Assembly: GCF_000003855.2 (NCBI RefSeq)
Contig: NW_003101679.1
Location: 3,427,558 to 3,491,557, forward strand
From: Blastomyces gilchristii SLH14081
Taxonomy: Eukaryota; Ascomycota; Eurotiomycetes; Onygenales; Ajellomycetaceae
Direction: 5' to 3'
Length of the DNA: 64,000 bases
A program made the translations under genes and the position numbers. Of this stretch, positions 37,963 through 49,559 are shown one piece after another. The notes beneath the pieces were generated by a model. It worked only from the letters and a program-made list of their open reading frames with translations. It did no database searches and was not told the DNA's origin. Each line of letters begins with the position of its first letter. Within the stretch, counting starts at the first letter, position 1.

Positions 37963-38313
37963 TTTCATTATACTCATATGCAAGCGGAGCTTATGATGAG
38001 TCCTTGCATGATGTTAAATAGAGGTCAAGTGTTGGTTATACAGGAGGAAATACAGGTGTTGAGACCACGCCAAGATAACAAGAACATAGGAAATACAAAG
38101 GAGTGACAATTAGATACATGCGATAATAACTTCCCAGCCCAGGAACATAGAGCGATTTATTGGAGTGATTTGTACACCTCTGTATTTATTAGAAACCTGA
38201 GGTGCTTGAGTTCCGGATTTAATGTATTCCCTGCGGGTTTTGAACCCACACATCTTGGTTTCCCACGCCAAGGCGCTACCGGGTGGCCGCATTAACCATT
38301 CGGCCACCGGGGC
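37931..38313 (-). mobile_element. tRNA-derived SINE copy c
   Basis: Minus-strand copy: tail (ATT repeats) on the left, tRNA-like head ending ggccaccggggc on the right. Perfect 13-bp duplication gatctagaatgat (37918-37930 and 38314-38326). It lies in E1's protease/gag side. The MAEWLMRPPG frame is a SINE antisense artefact. Confidence 0.93.
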
Positions 38314-38734
38314 GATCTAGAATGATATTCTCATCTATAATATTAATAATATAAAGAAGCAGACTGCTCTTCTTGAAGATTTCTTCTGAGTCAGTCATCA
38401 TACACTTTGCTTAAATTATACTAAAACAGTGATATTTTATTTCATCAGTAAATTTTATATGATTTAGCAGATCTATCTTCTTTCAATTCTTTATTAAAGA
38501 AAAGAAATAAAATATGAAGTTAATATTCACTCTGAAGTTAAGTAGACATCTCACTGATATCTTCTTATTTAAGATATTCATTGTGATTGTAACATGAACA
38601 CAGAGATATAAGAATTATTAATTCTTCATTTCTTTCTCTTCTTTATTCTCTGCAGATATATTCATTAGAAGAGAAGTTAACTTTGAGAAGATATTTTCTT
38701 AATTTATTCTCTTCTTCAGCTTCTTATAATTACT

Positions 38735-38790
38735 AGTATAGTGATTATCAACTTCATAGTTAAAGTAGAGATCTTTATCAAATCTTTTTT
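38735..38790 (-). pseudogene. E1 gag zinc-knuckle remnant
   Basis: The minus strand reads LYFNYEVDNHYTSNY, which fits CX2CX4HX4C with each Cys changed to Tyr (TGY to TAY), as expected from G-to-A change on the coding strand. Confidence 0.55.
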
Positions 38791-39708
38791 AATATTTCTT
38801 CACAGTGACTGAAGAATTAAAATACTTAAAATTCTTCTTTACATTCTCTGTACTGAAGCTGTCACAGTGCTATTTAAATTCTATTATTAATTACTTAGAA
38901 GAGATCTTATTAGTCTTTTTCTCAGAGTATTAATTAATTAAATAGATCTGAAAAGTTAAGTTGATAAGCTTAATATGATTAATTAATAAACTCTGATACT
39001 ATAATATTATTATTCACATCTTATAAGTCAGCTTTATAAAATAAAGCTGTATCTTTAATTAATTCAAATCATTGATTAATTTCTCTTAATATTCTTCAAA
39101 TCTTGTATTGAAATTGAAAGAATTCTCATTATCTTATTAATATAATGAGTTGAATCACTGTGCTACTGTAAAGCTGTAATTATAGTGATCTTTAATCTAG
39201 TTCAGTAGAAAGTCTTGAATTCTTCTCAAGTTATAATGGTATTAGTATACTCAAGCTCTCTCTTCTTAATAATCTAAGAAGTCACAGAGATGTCTTCAAG
39301 AAGATTGACAGTGTATATTACTTATATCTTATGAGTATTAAACTGACTCAGATTAAAAACAGAATTTATGTTCAAGAATACAGATAAAGTTATGAAATTC
39401 AGATATTGTATTTCTCTTATAATTCAGAGAATCTTCAATCTTAATCTCTCTATCTCTATGACAGATGTAGGTGTGTAGAGGCTGCAGCAGTGACAGAGCA
39501 ATTTAAGAACTTTATATTATAGTATACAGTGAGTTCAGAAATCTCAGATTTTCTATCAGAGTAGAGATATACATACTCTAAAGAATAATGTAAAGTTTCT
39601 TTCAGAGAATGAGATCAGATCAGTCTCAGTATAAGTACATGAGATTATATCAGTCTGTTAATAGAGCTTAACTGATTTAAACTTATAATCAGATCAAGTG
39701 ATTTGAAT

Positions 39709-40251
39709 TGTAATATAATAGAACTGAAGCAGTGACTAGTCAGTGATATTATATAGAAATAGTTATTTAAGAAGCTGTATAAGTGAGCTTGACTATCTTA
39801 CTTAAATTGTGAGCTCATGAACTACAGAATTATTACAAGAATATCACAGATATAATACTTAGTATATTAAGAAGATTGTATAAGAAATGCAGTAACTCTT
39901 ATATATATTTCAGTGAAAGAAAACAAATCACTGACTTCTTTGATGAAGAGTCAGTATCTAGCTATTCTATATAGATAATGAGTGAATATTCTTCTTCTAT
40001 TCTATAAGTGAGAATAGCTGAAGTGATACCTCAGCAGTATCTCACTATCATGAAAGTGTAATCTGCTGACGTTGTATAGAAGTGAGATTTTTATATTTAT
40101 TAATCAGATCTTTCTATATTATATCTGAATAATGGCATAGAGTGGTTGAAAACCGGTTTGAATAATCTGCAGAATGAATGAAAGCATCCGCATGAAAGTA
40201 ATGAGCCATGTGAAACCACAACGGGGCCTTGGCGCGGCCGGGGGCGTGACA
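39709..40251 (-). repeat. E1 5' LTR (543 bp)
   Basis: Begins tgtaatataatagaactg and ends cggccgggggcgtgaca. The last 35 bases are unmutated and very GC-rich, unlike the same positions in the 3' LTR. Confidence 0.88.
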
Positions 40252-40769
40252 CATCTTTATCTTTAGAAGACATGAATTATTTATTAAGTTGTATAAGATT
40301 TATCTCTCTAATTCCTCTAATACATATAATTCCAGAGAATGTGATTTGAGTATTTTATAAAGCTCAAATTATCTAGATTGAAACTTCTCAGAACTCTTAT
40401 TGTATATAAGAACTTATATTCTTATCTTAAGACTTGATTTCTTAACTAGTGAGTCTTATATTCTTTGTGATTGAATTGCTCAGTTCAGAAGTAACTTTTT
40501 AACCTTTACACATGTGTGACTGCTCTCTTTCAATCTTGATTCTGTGTCTGTAACTGCTGCATCTGTAACTGTTGTATTTACAACTGCTGTTTCTGCTATG
40601 TCTGCAACTGGTGTTCTCTTCTCCATCTTTTTCAAAGTTTTCTCCGAGATGCATGAATGCAATTCATACAACAGATAGAATAATAAATGCTTAGAGACTG
40701 CATGCTGCTGAATTTGTGTGACTAATAGTACCTGGCTGAGATATTCATCTCATAATCTTGTAGGCTTGA
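40252..40769 (-). other. Gypsy-D internal sequence between E1 and SINE d
   Basis: Resumption of gypsy-D after E1's duplicated catct. The 63-codon frame at 40480-40671 (minus) is Thr/Val-rich and not recognised. Confidence 0.5.
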
Positions 40770-41655
40770 GCCCCAGTGGCCGAATGATTAATGCGGCCAC
40801 CTGGTAGCGCCTTGGCATGGGAAACCAAGGCATGTGGGTTCGAAACCCGTAGAGAATACATTAAATTCAGAACTCAAGCACCTCAGATTTCTAATAAATA
40901 CAGAGGTGTACAAATTGCTTCAATGAATTGCTCTACGTTTCTGAGCTAAGAAGTTATTATTACATGTATTTAATTGTCACTTCTTTGTATTTTTCTATGT
41001 TCTTATTATCTTGATATGATTAGACTGACCGTGAGACTGTGTCTGAGACCCGGACCAGAATTTTTGATAGTCTCATTACCAATTTGACTGATCCCATTAC
41101 ACACTTTTAACATTAGATAGTAGTTTCATACTGTCTCAGTGAGACTTACTGTCTACTCTTATCAATTTTTCAAAATGAGATCATGATTTCCACTTCTCAA
41201 TTTAAATTATTTTTATTGCTTTAAATGACTTTAAATCTCATTTGAGTGTTATCAAAAAGCATTACTTTTTAAAAAATTAAAAATAGTCTAAAAAAACCTT
41301 AAAATGTCTAAAAATAGTAACTTTATGTCAAGAATGAGACTAAATAGAATTAAATGAGATCACTTTCTCATTTTTTTCAAGTCATGATTTCATTTTAAGA
41401 TCTGATATATAGTCACTTTGTATGTTTTTTTAATGACTAGTCTCAGTAGGATTCACGCCAAGAAATGTATGAGACCAGATCAAATGAGATTAAATGTGAA
41501 ATTCATGATCTCAGCAGCCAGTCTAGATATGATTTCAACATCTGTATTTTCTTCTGTATAACTAACACTGGACCTGTATTTAACATTATACAAGAACTCA
41601 TCATAACCTTCACTTGCATATGAGTATAATGAAAGAATAATAATAATAATAATAA
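40770..41655 (+). mobile_element. tRNA-derived SINE copy d, split by MITE m4
   Basis: SINE halves 40770-41020 and 41526-41655 (after the 8-bp duplication). Head ccccagtggccgaatg, B box gggttcgaaacccg. Flanks ttgtaggcttg (40758-40768) and ttatagactta (41656-41666) form an 11-bp duplication with three transitions. Confidence 0.9.
41021..41525 (+). mobile_element. MITE m4 (hAT-type, 505 bp) inside SINE d
   Basis: Starts tagactgaccgtgagac and ends cagcagccagtcta. Perfect 8-bp duplication gatatgat (41013-41020, 41526-41533). The target is the SINE word gatatgatt, so the MITE moved after this SINE. Confidence 0.93.
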
Positions 41656-42331
41656 TTATAGACTTACTCACTAGATATTTCATTAGCATATTATTCAGAA
41701 TTTTATTCAAGTGTTTTATCTTTCTGTTTATCTGCGAATGATATAATGATATTCTACAATATCTTGTCTGTAACTAGCTTATGAAATGCCTTATCACTTC
41801 TTCTACAAGGTTCACACTGTTATCAGTTAGAATCTTATGGAATATTTCATAGTTAATATAAATCTTATTATGTAGAAACTTCATTATCATCCTCTCTGTT
41901 ATCTCTGAAACTGCTTTTACAACTGATCAGTCAGTAGTGTAATCAGTAGCAGTGATTATTCAATAATTTTCATTTGATATTAGTAGTAATATATCTATGA
42001 GATTCACTTCTCATTATTTAAATAGTTGTATTGTACATTTCATCTGATGTTACACTTTCTTATATTCTAATTCTTTTCCAGATTCTTTTATAACCTGGTA
42101 ATTTAAGCACTTGTAAGTGTACATCTGAATGTTCTTGATCATGCTTAATCAGTATACTCTTGATTTGAGTATGCTTATAAGTTCAGAGCTTTCTAAGTGA
42201 CTGAATTCCTTGTATATATAAGTTACTAAGTCATATCTAAATGAATATTTTAGATAGAGAGTTTTCATATATTCTAAATCACAGTAAAGTACAATATCAT
42301 TTTTCAATTTTCTCAGCTTGAAGTTTGAAAG
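41656..42331 (-). pseudogene. Gypsy-D integrase remnant
   Basis: The minus strand reads YCDLEYMKTLYLKYSFRYDL, HLESSELISILKS, then IITATDYTTD-SVVKAVSE, FLHNKIYINYEIFHKILTD and SLYHSQINRK. These are the zinc-binding end and DDE core of a gypsy integrase, with Gly-to-Ser/Asn type changes. The frame is cut at 42332 by E3's LTR. Confidence 0.75.
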
Positions 42332-45300
42332 TGTAAGAGGTCTACGCCGAATAGATTGGTATAATATATAGGTCTTATATAACAAAGTGAAAAACATTAA
42401 ACAAGGAAAAGAAAGAGAAAGTATGAGAATCAGCAATCAGAGTGAACATTTATACATATACACAGTACATATGTGGTGGAGCTTCAGGGCAGAAGAATAG
42501 AAATTCTGTGAGTTTTTCAGCTGAGAATCAGTGATTGAGAATGACTGAGAATCAGAGCTTTCAGCGGAATCTATGAAGTGTAAAGAAATAGTCTATATAA
42601 TGATCAGACACAGCCTGTCACATTAGCCTTCTTCTTCTCTGATTGTGTGTAGTTCTCATCAGTCAAGAGCCGCAGTCTCAGATAGCACAGAACTCAGAGT
42701 CCAGGTCAGATGATTATAGCCAACTCATTTCATAGAATATTATCAGTCACAGCTGTGAGATCTGTTATCAAGAATATCTTTAATCTCTCATTTAAGTTCA
42801 TTATCTTCTTCTATGATCCCTGGCAGCTGCCAGTTAAAAATGAGTTGAGAAGGAAACAGATCAGTGACAGTGTAGCAGAGCAAGCTTATGTAAAAGACAT
42901 CATGAATTTCTGATGATATGTCAAGACAGTAGTTATAACTATGTAGAACTTCTATCACTTTATACTTGATATAGCAGTAATTCAGTGTACAAGATGAACA
43001 TATGATCTGTATATTCTTGAGATTCAATCACATCAAGTCTTCTATCTTATATTACTCAGCAGAATCTCAGTGAACATTGATTTGATTCTCTTGATCTTGT
43101 TTCACAGTTGTTATAAAGGCCTCTGTTCAGTCACAGACATCTCAGAGCTTCATTACTATATTATCAGCAATCTGGATTGAACTGCAGAGGTTTAATATGA
43201 AATGCATAATTTCTAGAATATTCAATACTTTCATGTGATAACTGTGTATAAGAAAGAATAGGCTTATATCTGTTAAAACAGCATCTCAGTTATTGATAGT
43301 GATCTCTGTGTGTAGAAGAAGATCATGTCAATTATCTTGTAAGTGATTACAGAACTTACAAAGATAATTCTTTATAATCTGAATTATCTGTTCTGATATA
43401 TCATCAGTCTCAGAGTGATAGACAGTTGACAAACAGTATATAATCTTAAGAACTTGACAGATTCTTGTTCAGAGAGTACTAACAAATTAACAGTCTTAAT
43501 CTGATACTATAGATCTCAGTAATTCATGCATTCAGTAGAACAGACTCTGTAGAAAAGCTTCAGTGACTTATTTAATATTCATCTTATCATAAGATTGTAA
43601 TATTACATCTTTGCTCAATCAGTTCACAATGATCAGAATGTTCTTATAATTCTTACTCTTAGAGAGATTAACAGTGAAGTCAATTACTACATCTTATCAG
43701 ATTCTATCAGAGATATTAAGTGATTTCAGTAGATCTTTTCTACAGTTCTTTCATGAAATGATAGAAGAACAATAGTTACAGTTTTGAATAAAATGTCTGA
43801 TACTGTTTAATATCTCATATTAGTAGAACTCTTGAGAGATCATTCAGTATAATTATTCATGACCTGAGTGACTGATCATATGTGAATCATGCATCTCTTG
43901 TATTATCCGAGTGTGTAAGAGTTCAGAGTGAGAGACTCAATGTCATTCATAGAACTACAGAGTATTATTGTCATCAATTAAGTATTCTGAGATGTCAGTT
44001 CTTATATGTAGTTCTGAGGGGAATTAGAGTGCTTCTTAATATACTGCTTTAATAAGCACTTGAAGAAGTTCATCAGTTTGAGCTGTTACATGTCATAATT
44101 CATTCAGTGTAGATTCAGAAGAAGTCAAGATATCAGTATCAGTGTCAGTATTAGTGTCAGTGACAGTTCAGAGAGGGAATGTTCTAATCAGAGAAGTGTA
44201 TATAGTGTTATAAGTTGTTTTATCTTAATCAACTAATATCTTCAGATCTAGAAGCTGATATTCTCAGTTCATTCAACAGATGTCTGTTACATCAGAAGAT
44301 ATATCTTACTCTCATTATAAGAGAGTATCTGTTATTAAGTTCTGACTACTGAGACAGTAGTGTATTATAAAATGAAAGCAGCTTAAGAACTCAGATTATT
44401 ATATCTATTATTCAGTAAGTTTATAGATAGTTGTGAAATACTTGAGATTCTTATGAATTGTGATTATCTCAAATTCAGAGACACTTCAGAGTTCAGAGTC
44501 TCATTCTTCTAAATAGTGTATAATCACAAGAAGTTTCTTATCATACATCTCATAGTTGCATTCAGAGAAACTCAGATTCTTAAACATGAAGATGCATGAT
44601 TGTAAGACATCTTTATTATTATATTATAATATAGCTTTTCCTGTAATATAGTCAGAGAATTCAGCTTCAATAACTATTTTATAATCAGAATCAAATATTA
44701 TTAGTAGAGAAGTATCAATAAATATCTTCTTCATCTATGTGAATGCAGCTTCAGCATCTGCTGATCACTGAAATAGTGAGTTCTTTCTGATGAGTTATGT
44801 AAGTGATCTTGTAATATCTGAGAAGTTTTATATAAATCATTAATAGAAGTTAGTAAATTCAATGAAGCTTTGTACATCTTTCACAGTATGTGAAGCTTCT
44901 CATTCAAGAATGACAGAGACTTTCTCAGAATTCATTCAAAATTTCTTATCAGCTTCTATGATAAAACCTAGATATTTGATACTCTTGACTTTGAAGTCAT
45001 ACTTGTTAATATCTATTAATAGTTCTGCTTCTTATAATCATTGTAATACTCTTCACATGTGTTCTTGATATTCTTTTGTGAACTCATCAGTGAAGATGAG
45101 AATGTCATTGAGATATACAGATACAAATTTAGTAAGAAAATCTCAGAGTACTCAGTTAATATACTTCTGAAATGTACTCAGAGCATTGATCAGTTCAAAG
45201 AGTGTAACTATTTATTCAAAGAGATCATAATATGTTTGAAATGCTGTAAGTTATTTGTCTTCTTCAGTGATACAGATTTTATGAAACATAGTGATAATAT

Positions 45301-45630
45301 CTAGTTTTGTAAATCATTGAGCTTGTCTGATGCAAGCTAGAATTTCATTGATAAGAGATAAAGAATTGCAGTTCTTCTTAATTAATCTGTTCAATTCTTG
45401 ATAGTTCACATAGAATCAGAGTTCTTCACCTGGTTTCTTTGCAAAGAGAATAGAAGCTGCAGCAGAAGAGTTACTAATATGTATGAATTTCTTATTCAAC
45501 AGATCATTGAGTATCTTCTGAAGAAGAAGGAGATCATCTCAAGAAATGTTATAAAGAGGGCCTTATGATAACTCAGAGTTCTTATTATTCTTCTTTTCTA
45601 ACTTGATACTGTGATCTACTTCTGAGCCTT
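42332..45630 (-). mobile_element. Gypsy-A retrotransposon E3, 5'-truncated
   Basis: The left end is the gypsy-A LTR (42332-42622, tgtaagaggtctacgccg to gcctgtcaca). Its interior is colinear with E2: chromodomain at about 42700-42960 (IHDVFYISLL, GIIEEDNELK), integrase, RNase H, RT to 45630. The 5' half and 5' LTR are absent. The right edge is the LINE tail at 45631. It preserves the empty sites for SINE a and MITE m2 of E2. Confidence 0.82.
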
Positions 45631-46610
45631 GTATTATTATTATTATTATTCTTCAATTATAGATGTATGTAGTCAGAGACTATGACATCTACCTGAGAAC
45701 CTTTAGATCTCAGGGTTTTTCCTATATCTATAGAGTCAACTATTATACATTTATCAATTTCAGATATGCAAAATCAGAAAATTCCAGCCCAGAATACAAA
45801 AACTGTTTACAAATTACAGAATTTCAACACCTTCTGATACTTTGAAATCATTTGAAAATATCATAACAAAGGAAAAGAGAACATAGTCTTAAAGATAGAT
45901 ACATTAAATAGATAGATAGAAAAGAACAGAAAAGAACAAGTACAGTAAAGAGACACTATAATAAAACAAAATTATTAAAAGATAGTATATAGCTATTTTA
46001 ACAGACTATATCTAATCAATTTTCATCTCTTCATATTCAGATACTTCTGAATTCAGTCATTTTCTTGTAGCTGCTTCAGTTTTTGATAGAAAGTCTATTA
46101 AGTATTTAATTCCTGTCTCAGTTGAGAATAAGAAGCTCATATTTAATTGATTTAAATCATACTTCTTCTTTAATCTGACTCTGAGACTATTGTATAATGC
46201 ACAATGCATTACAATATACTCAGGATTTTCATTAACATTGCAGAATGAGCACTCTGTTGAATCAAATCTATCATCAAATCTTTGTATATAGGATTTGAAA
46301 TAACCATGTCCTAGTTTCAGCTGGATTATAGATGAGAATATTTTCTTTTTACATTTAATTGAACAAGATTTCCACTTTGATTTTGTCTCAAATCTTGAAT
46401 AATGTATACTCTTCTTTTGTTTCTGCCAGCTTTCATTTCACTTGTATAAACAAGATTCTTTTATCTTTCTCTTTATGAAAGATCAGGACACTGTTTTTTG
46501 AATAGATCTGCTTAATTCTGAACCCATTTTTGCAGCTGAATCAGCCAATTCATTGTCATGAATATTCATATGAGCAGGAACTCAATGAAGATGAATATCA
46601 GTTTTGATGT
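45631..46610 (-). mobile_element. Tad-like LINE fragment, copy 1
   Basis: 3' end at left with an ATT-repeat tail and cttcaattatagatgtatg. The minus strand reads HVPAHMNIHDNELADSAA-like RNase H end, then LKLGHGYFKSYIQRFDDRFD, CSFCNVNENPEYIVMHC and YLIDFLSKTEAA. This is the C-terminal half of a fungal LINE ORF2 (RNase H plus CCHC-type zinc segment). 5'-truncated where copy 2's tail begins. Confidence 0.8.
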
Positions 46611-47733
46611 TATTATTATTATTATTATTCTTCAATTATAGATGTATGCAGTCAGAGACTATGACATCTACCTGAGAACTTTTAGTTCTCAGGGTTTTTC
46701 CTATATCTGTAAAGTTAACTATTATACATTCATCAATTTCATATATGCAAAATCAGAAAATTCCAGCCCAGAATACAAAAACTGTTTACAAATTGCAGTG
46801 TTTTAACATCTTTTGATACTTTGAAATCATTTGACAATATCATGACAAAGGAAAAGAGAAAAAGAACACAGTCTCAAAGATAGACACATTAAATAGATAG
46901 ATAGAAAGAAATTAAAAGGAAAAGATAAAGAAAAAGATAAAGTAAAAAGAGACTATAACAAAACAAATTATTAAAAGAGAGTGTATAGCTGTTTCAACAG
47001 ACTATATCTGATTGATTTCCTCCTCTTCATATTCAGATAATTCTGAATTTAGTCATTTTCTTATAGCTGCTTGAGTTTCTGATAGAAAGTCTATTAAGTA
47101 TTTAATTCCTGTCTCAGTTGAGAATAAGAATCTCATATTTAATTGATTTAGATCATACTTCTCTTTCAATCTGGCTCTGAGACTATTGTATAATGCACAG
47201 TGCATTACAATATGCTCAGAATTCTCATTTGTATTGCAGAATGAGCATTCTATTGAGTCAAATCTATCATCAAATCTTTGTATATAAGATTTGAAATAGC
47301 CATGTCCTAGTTTCAGCTGTATTATAGATGAGAATATTTTCTTTTTACATTTAATTGAACAAGATTTCCACTTGGGTTTTGTTTCAAATCTTGAATAATG
47401 TATACTCTTCTTTTGTTTCTGCCAGCTTTCATTTCACTTGTCTAAACAAGATTCTTTTATTTTTCTCTTTATAAAAGATCAGGACATAATTTTTTGAATA
47501 GATCTGCTTAATTCTGCATCCTTTTTTGCAGCTGAATCAGCCAATTCATTGCCATGAATATTCATATGAGCAGGAACCCAGTGCAGATAAATTATCAGCT
47601 TTGATGTTCTTCTCTTTTGAATTTTCAAAACAGAGTTTAAGATCAGTTAAAGATTCATTTGACCATTATGAATCTGACTATTTCTAAGTCTTTTTAAAGC
47701 AGCTTGACTATCAGAGAATATCCATGCCGCATC
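46611..47733 (-). mobile_element. Tad-like LINE fragment, copy 2
   Basis: Direct repeat of copy 1, extending further 5': AWIFSDSQAALKRLRNS, then IYLHWVPAHMNIH- and NELADSAAK-like text, then the zinc segment and 3' UTR. It joins gypsy-D RNase H sequence at about 47733. Decay is moderate and many codons are readable. Confidence 0.8.
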
Positions 47734-48960
47734 TGATAGTTTTCTACTATTATATACTATCAGATGCAGCTCGCTATTCTTACTTATCTACAGAAGAGTG
47801 TCTCTGATAGCTCATTTAAATGCATCTGTCTCAATGTGGAAAGGTTTATTATGATCTGATTGAATAAGTACTGAGAATATTATCACATGATCTCTCAGTG
47901 TGAGAAAGATCTCTTCACATTCAGTATTTCAGATAATTAAATAAAACTTCTTCTTTCACAGATTAGTATTTATTTCTCTTAAGAGATCTGAGAGTGATAC
48001 AGTTATTCATGTGAAATCTTTGATGAATCTGCAGTAGTATGAGATCAATTCAAGAAATTATTATATATGATGTACATTTCTTAGCTGCGGTAAATTCACT
48101 ATGACATTTCATTTCTTCAGAATGAGATGTATACAGTCATCACTCATTATATGTCTTATGAACTTCAACTTTTTCATTTCAAACACACACTTGATTGATT
48201 TGATATAGAGCTTATACTCTGTTAGAGTTATAAGTACTTCATCAAAATACTTCAGATATTCATTATATAAGTTTAAGAAAACTAAGATATTATTCAGATA
48301 TACAAGACATGATGTTTAATTCTGTTTATGAAGAATTGTATTCATCGTTATTTAAAAGATAATAGATGCATTTATCAGACTGAATAATATTATCAGAAAT
48401 TTGAACTTCTCTCATTACATATTAAATACAGTTCATAGTACTGATAGTTTATCTACACAGATCTATTAATATTCTGAGAGAAGATCAATCTTTAATAGAT
48501 ATCAGGTATTTTCAACTGTATTCAAATGTTATTGAATTCATAACAGTGAATATTCATTCTTGATTATAAGCTTATTAAGTACTTGATAATCAATATATAT
48601 TCATCACTTCTCTCTCATCTTTTTCATGAATAGAACTGAGAAACCTCACATACTTGATGAGAATTATATAAGATTATGTTCTAGAAGGTCTGTGATCTGA
48701 CACTTCTGTTCTTCAAGATGTATTTGTGACAGGGGATACACATTTTGATTAACTGGTTTCACATTCCCTGTGTCAATCTCATGTACAAATTCTCATTTTA
48801 GCAGCAATTTCAGTGAAAGATCTATTCAGAAGATCTTCTCATACTTCTTTAGAAGTTTATTCATACACTTGTTCTTCTGCATATTCTTTATCTTGGTTTT
48901 CTCCTCTTTTAGATCTTATATAATATATAAGATACTTTTAAAGAAGATCTTATAAATTGT
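47734..48960 (-). pseudogene. Gypsy-D RNase H and RT remnant
   Basis: From the left, the minus strand (C- to N-terminal): SELHLIVYNSRKLS and HNKPFHIETDAFKWAIRDTL (RNase H), then VYLNNILVFL, NEYLKYFDEVLITLTEYKLY and IKSIKCVFEMKK (RT after the catalytic box, DD read as NN). The order is as expected for gypsy pol on the minus strand. Confidence 0.75.
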
Positions 48961-49559
48961 TCTCTTTGCTTATTAATGTATAAGCAGATTTAACTCTTCT
49001 ATATCAGAGATGTGAAATGTCCTTCTTATACCAGTTAATAGAATTATATGAACTGTTTTCTTTCTATCAGTTAATCTCATATAATATGTACATCATTGAA
49101 TCTGCAGATTGTACTTTTAAAATTAATCAAGTCTTAGAATAAAATTATAATTCACATTCTACAGCTCTCACACTCAAATATAGCAAGATTATTCTTCAAA
49201 GTGTAAGAGAACTCTTACTCTTGTGAGTGATACTAGATACTAATTATCAGACAATCTTATGTATTAAGAATTATTCACTCAGTGAGTCTCTTTTAGTCTT
49301 CAAATTATATAATTATTAATATATTATATAGAAGCTTCTGTATCTGTTAACATCTTTACAGTCATCTCTCAATTCTTACTCAAGTGAACTCTATATATTA
49401 ATATTTCAGATCTCAAGATATTGAGATGAGTATTCACTTCTTTCTCAGCTGTATCTCAGTCAGAAGCCTGCTTTCTCTTTATATTCACAGAATTTAGCAG
49501 ATCATCTAACACAGACATCTCTTTCACTTTGAAGACTTTTCATAGAATATCAGCAAGTG

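Larger units (their letters stand above)
31686..40251 (-). mobile_element. Gypsy-B retrotransposon E1, full length with TSD
   Basis: Two LTRs of exactly 543 bp, flanked by catct (31681-31685) and catct (40252-40256). From the right on the minus strand: 5' LTR, gag with a decayed zinc knuckle near 38735-38790, protease, RT, RNase H, integrase (35340-35720), an assembly gap, the 3' internal region, 3' LTR. It carries two SINEs (33745-34149 +, 37931-38313 -). Inserted in gypsy-D. Confidence 0.88.

Noticed and set aside
37930..37965. ATT/AAT runs as independent microsatellites (also 34120-34150, 55780, 63571)
   Set aside because: They are the tails of SINE or LINE copies, placed inside the target duplications.
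38110..38307. Repeated MAEWLMRPPG-type protein (also at 63740-63964)
   Set aside because: It is the antisense reading of the tRNA-like SINE head and body; it recurs only because the SINE recurs.
40217..40251. GC-rich run as a CpG-island promoter or horizontally acquired piece
   Set aside because: It is the unmutated terminus of E1's LTR; the decayed equivalent is at 32194-32228.
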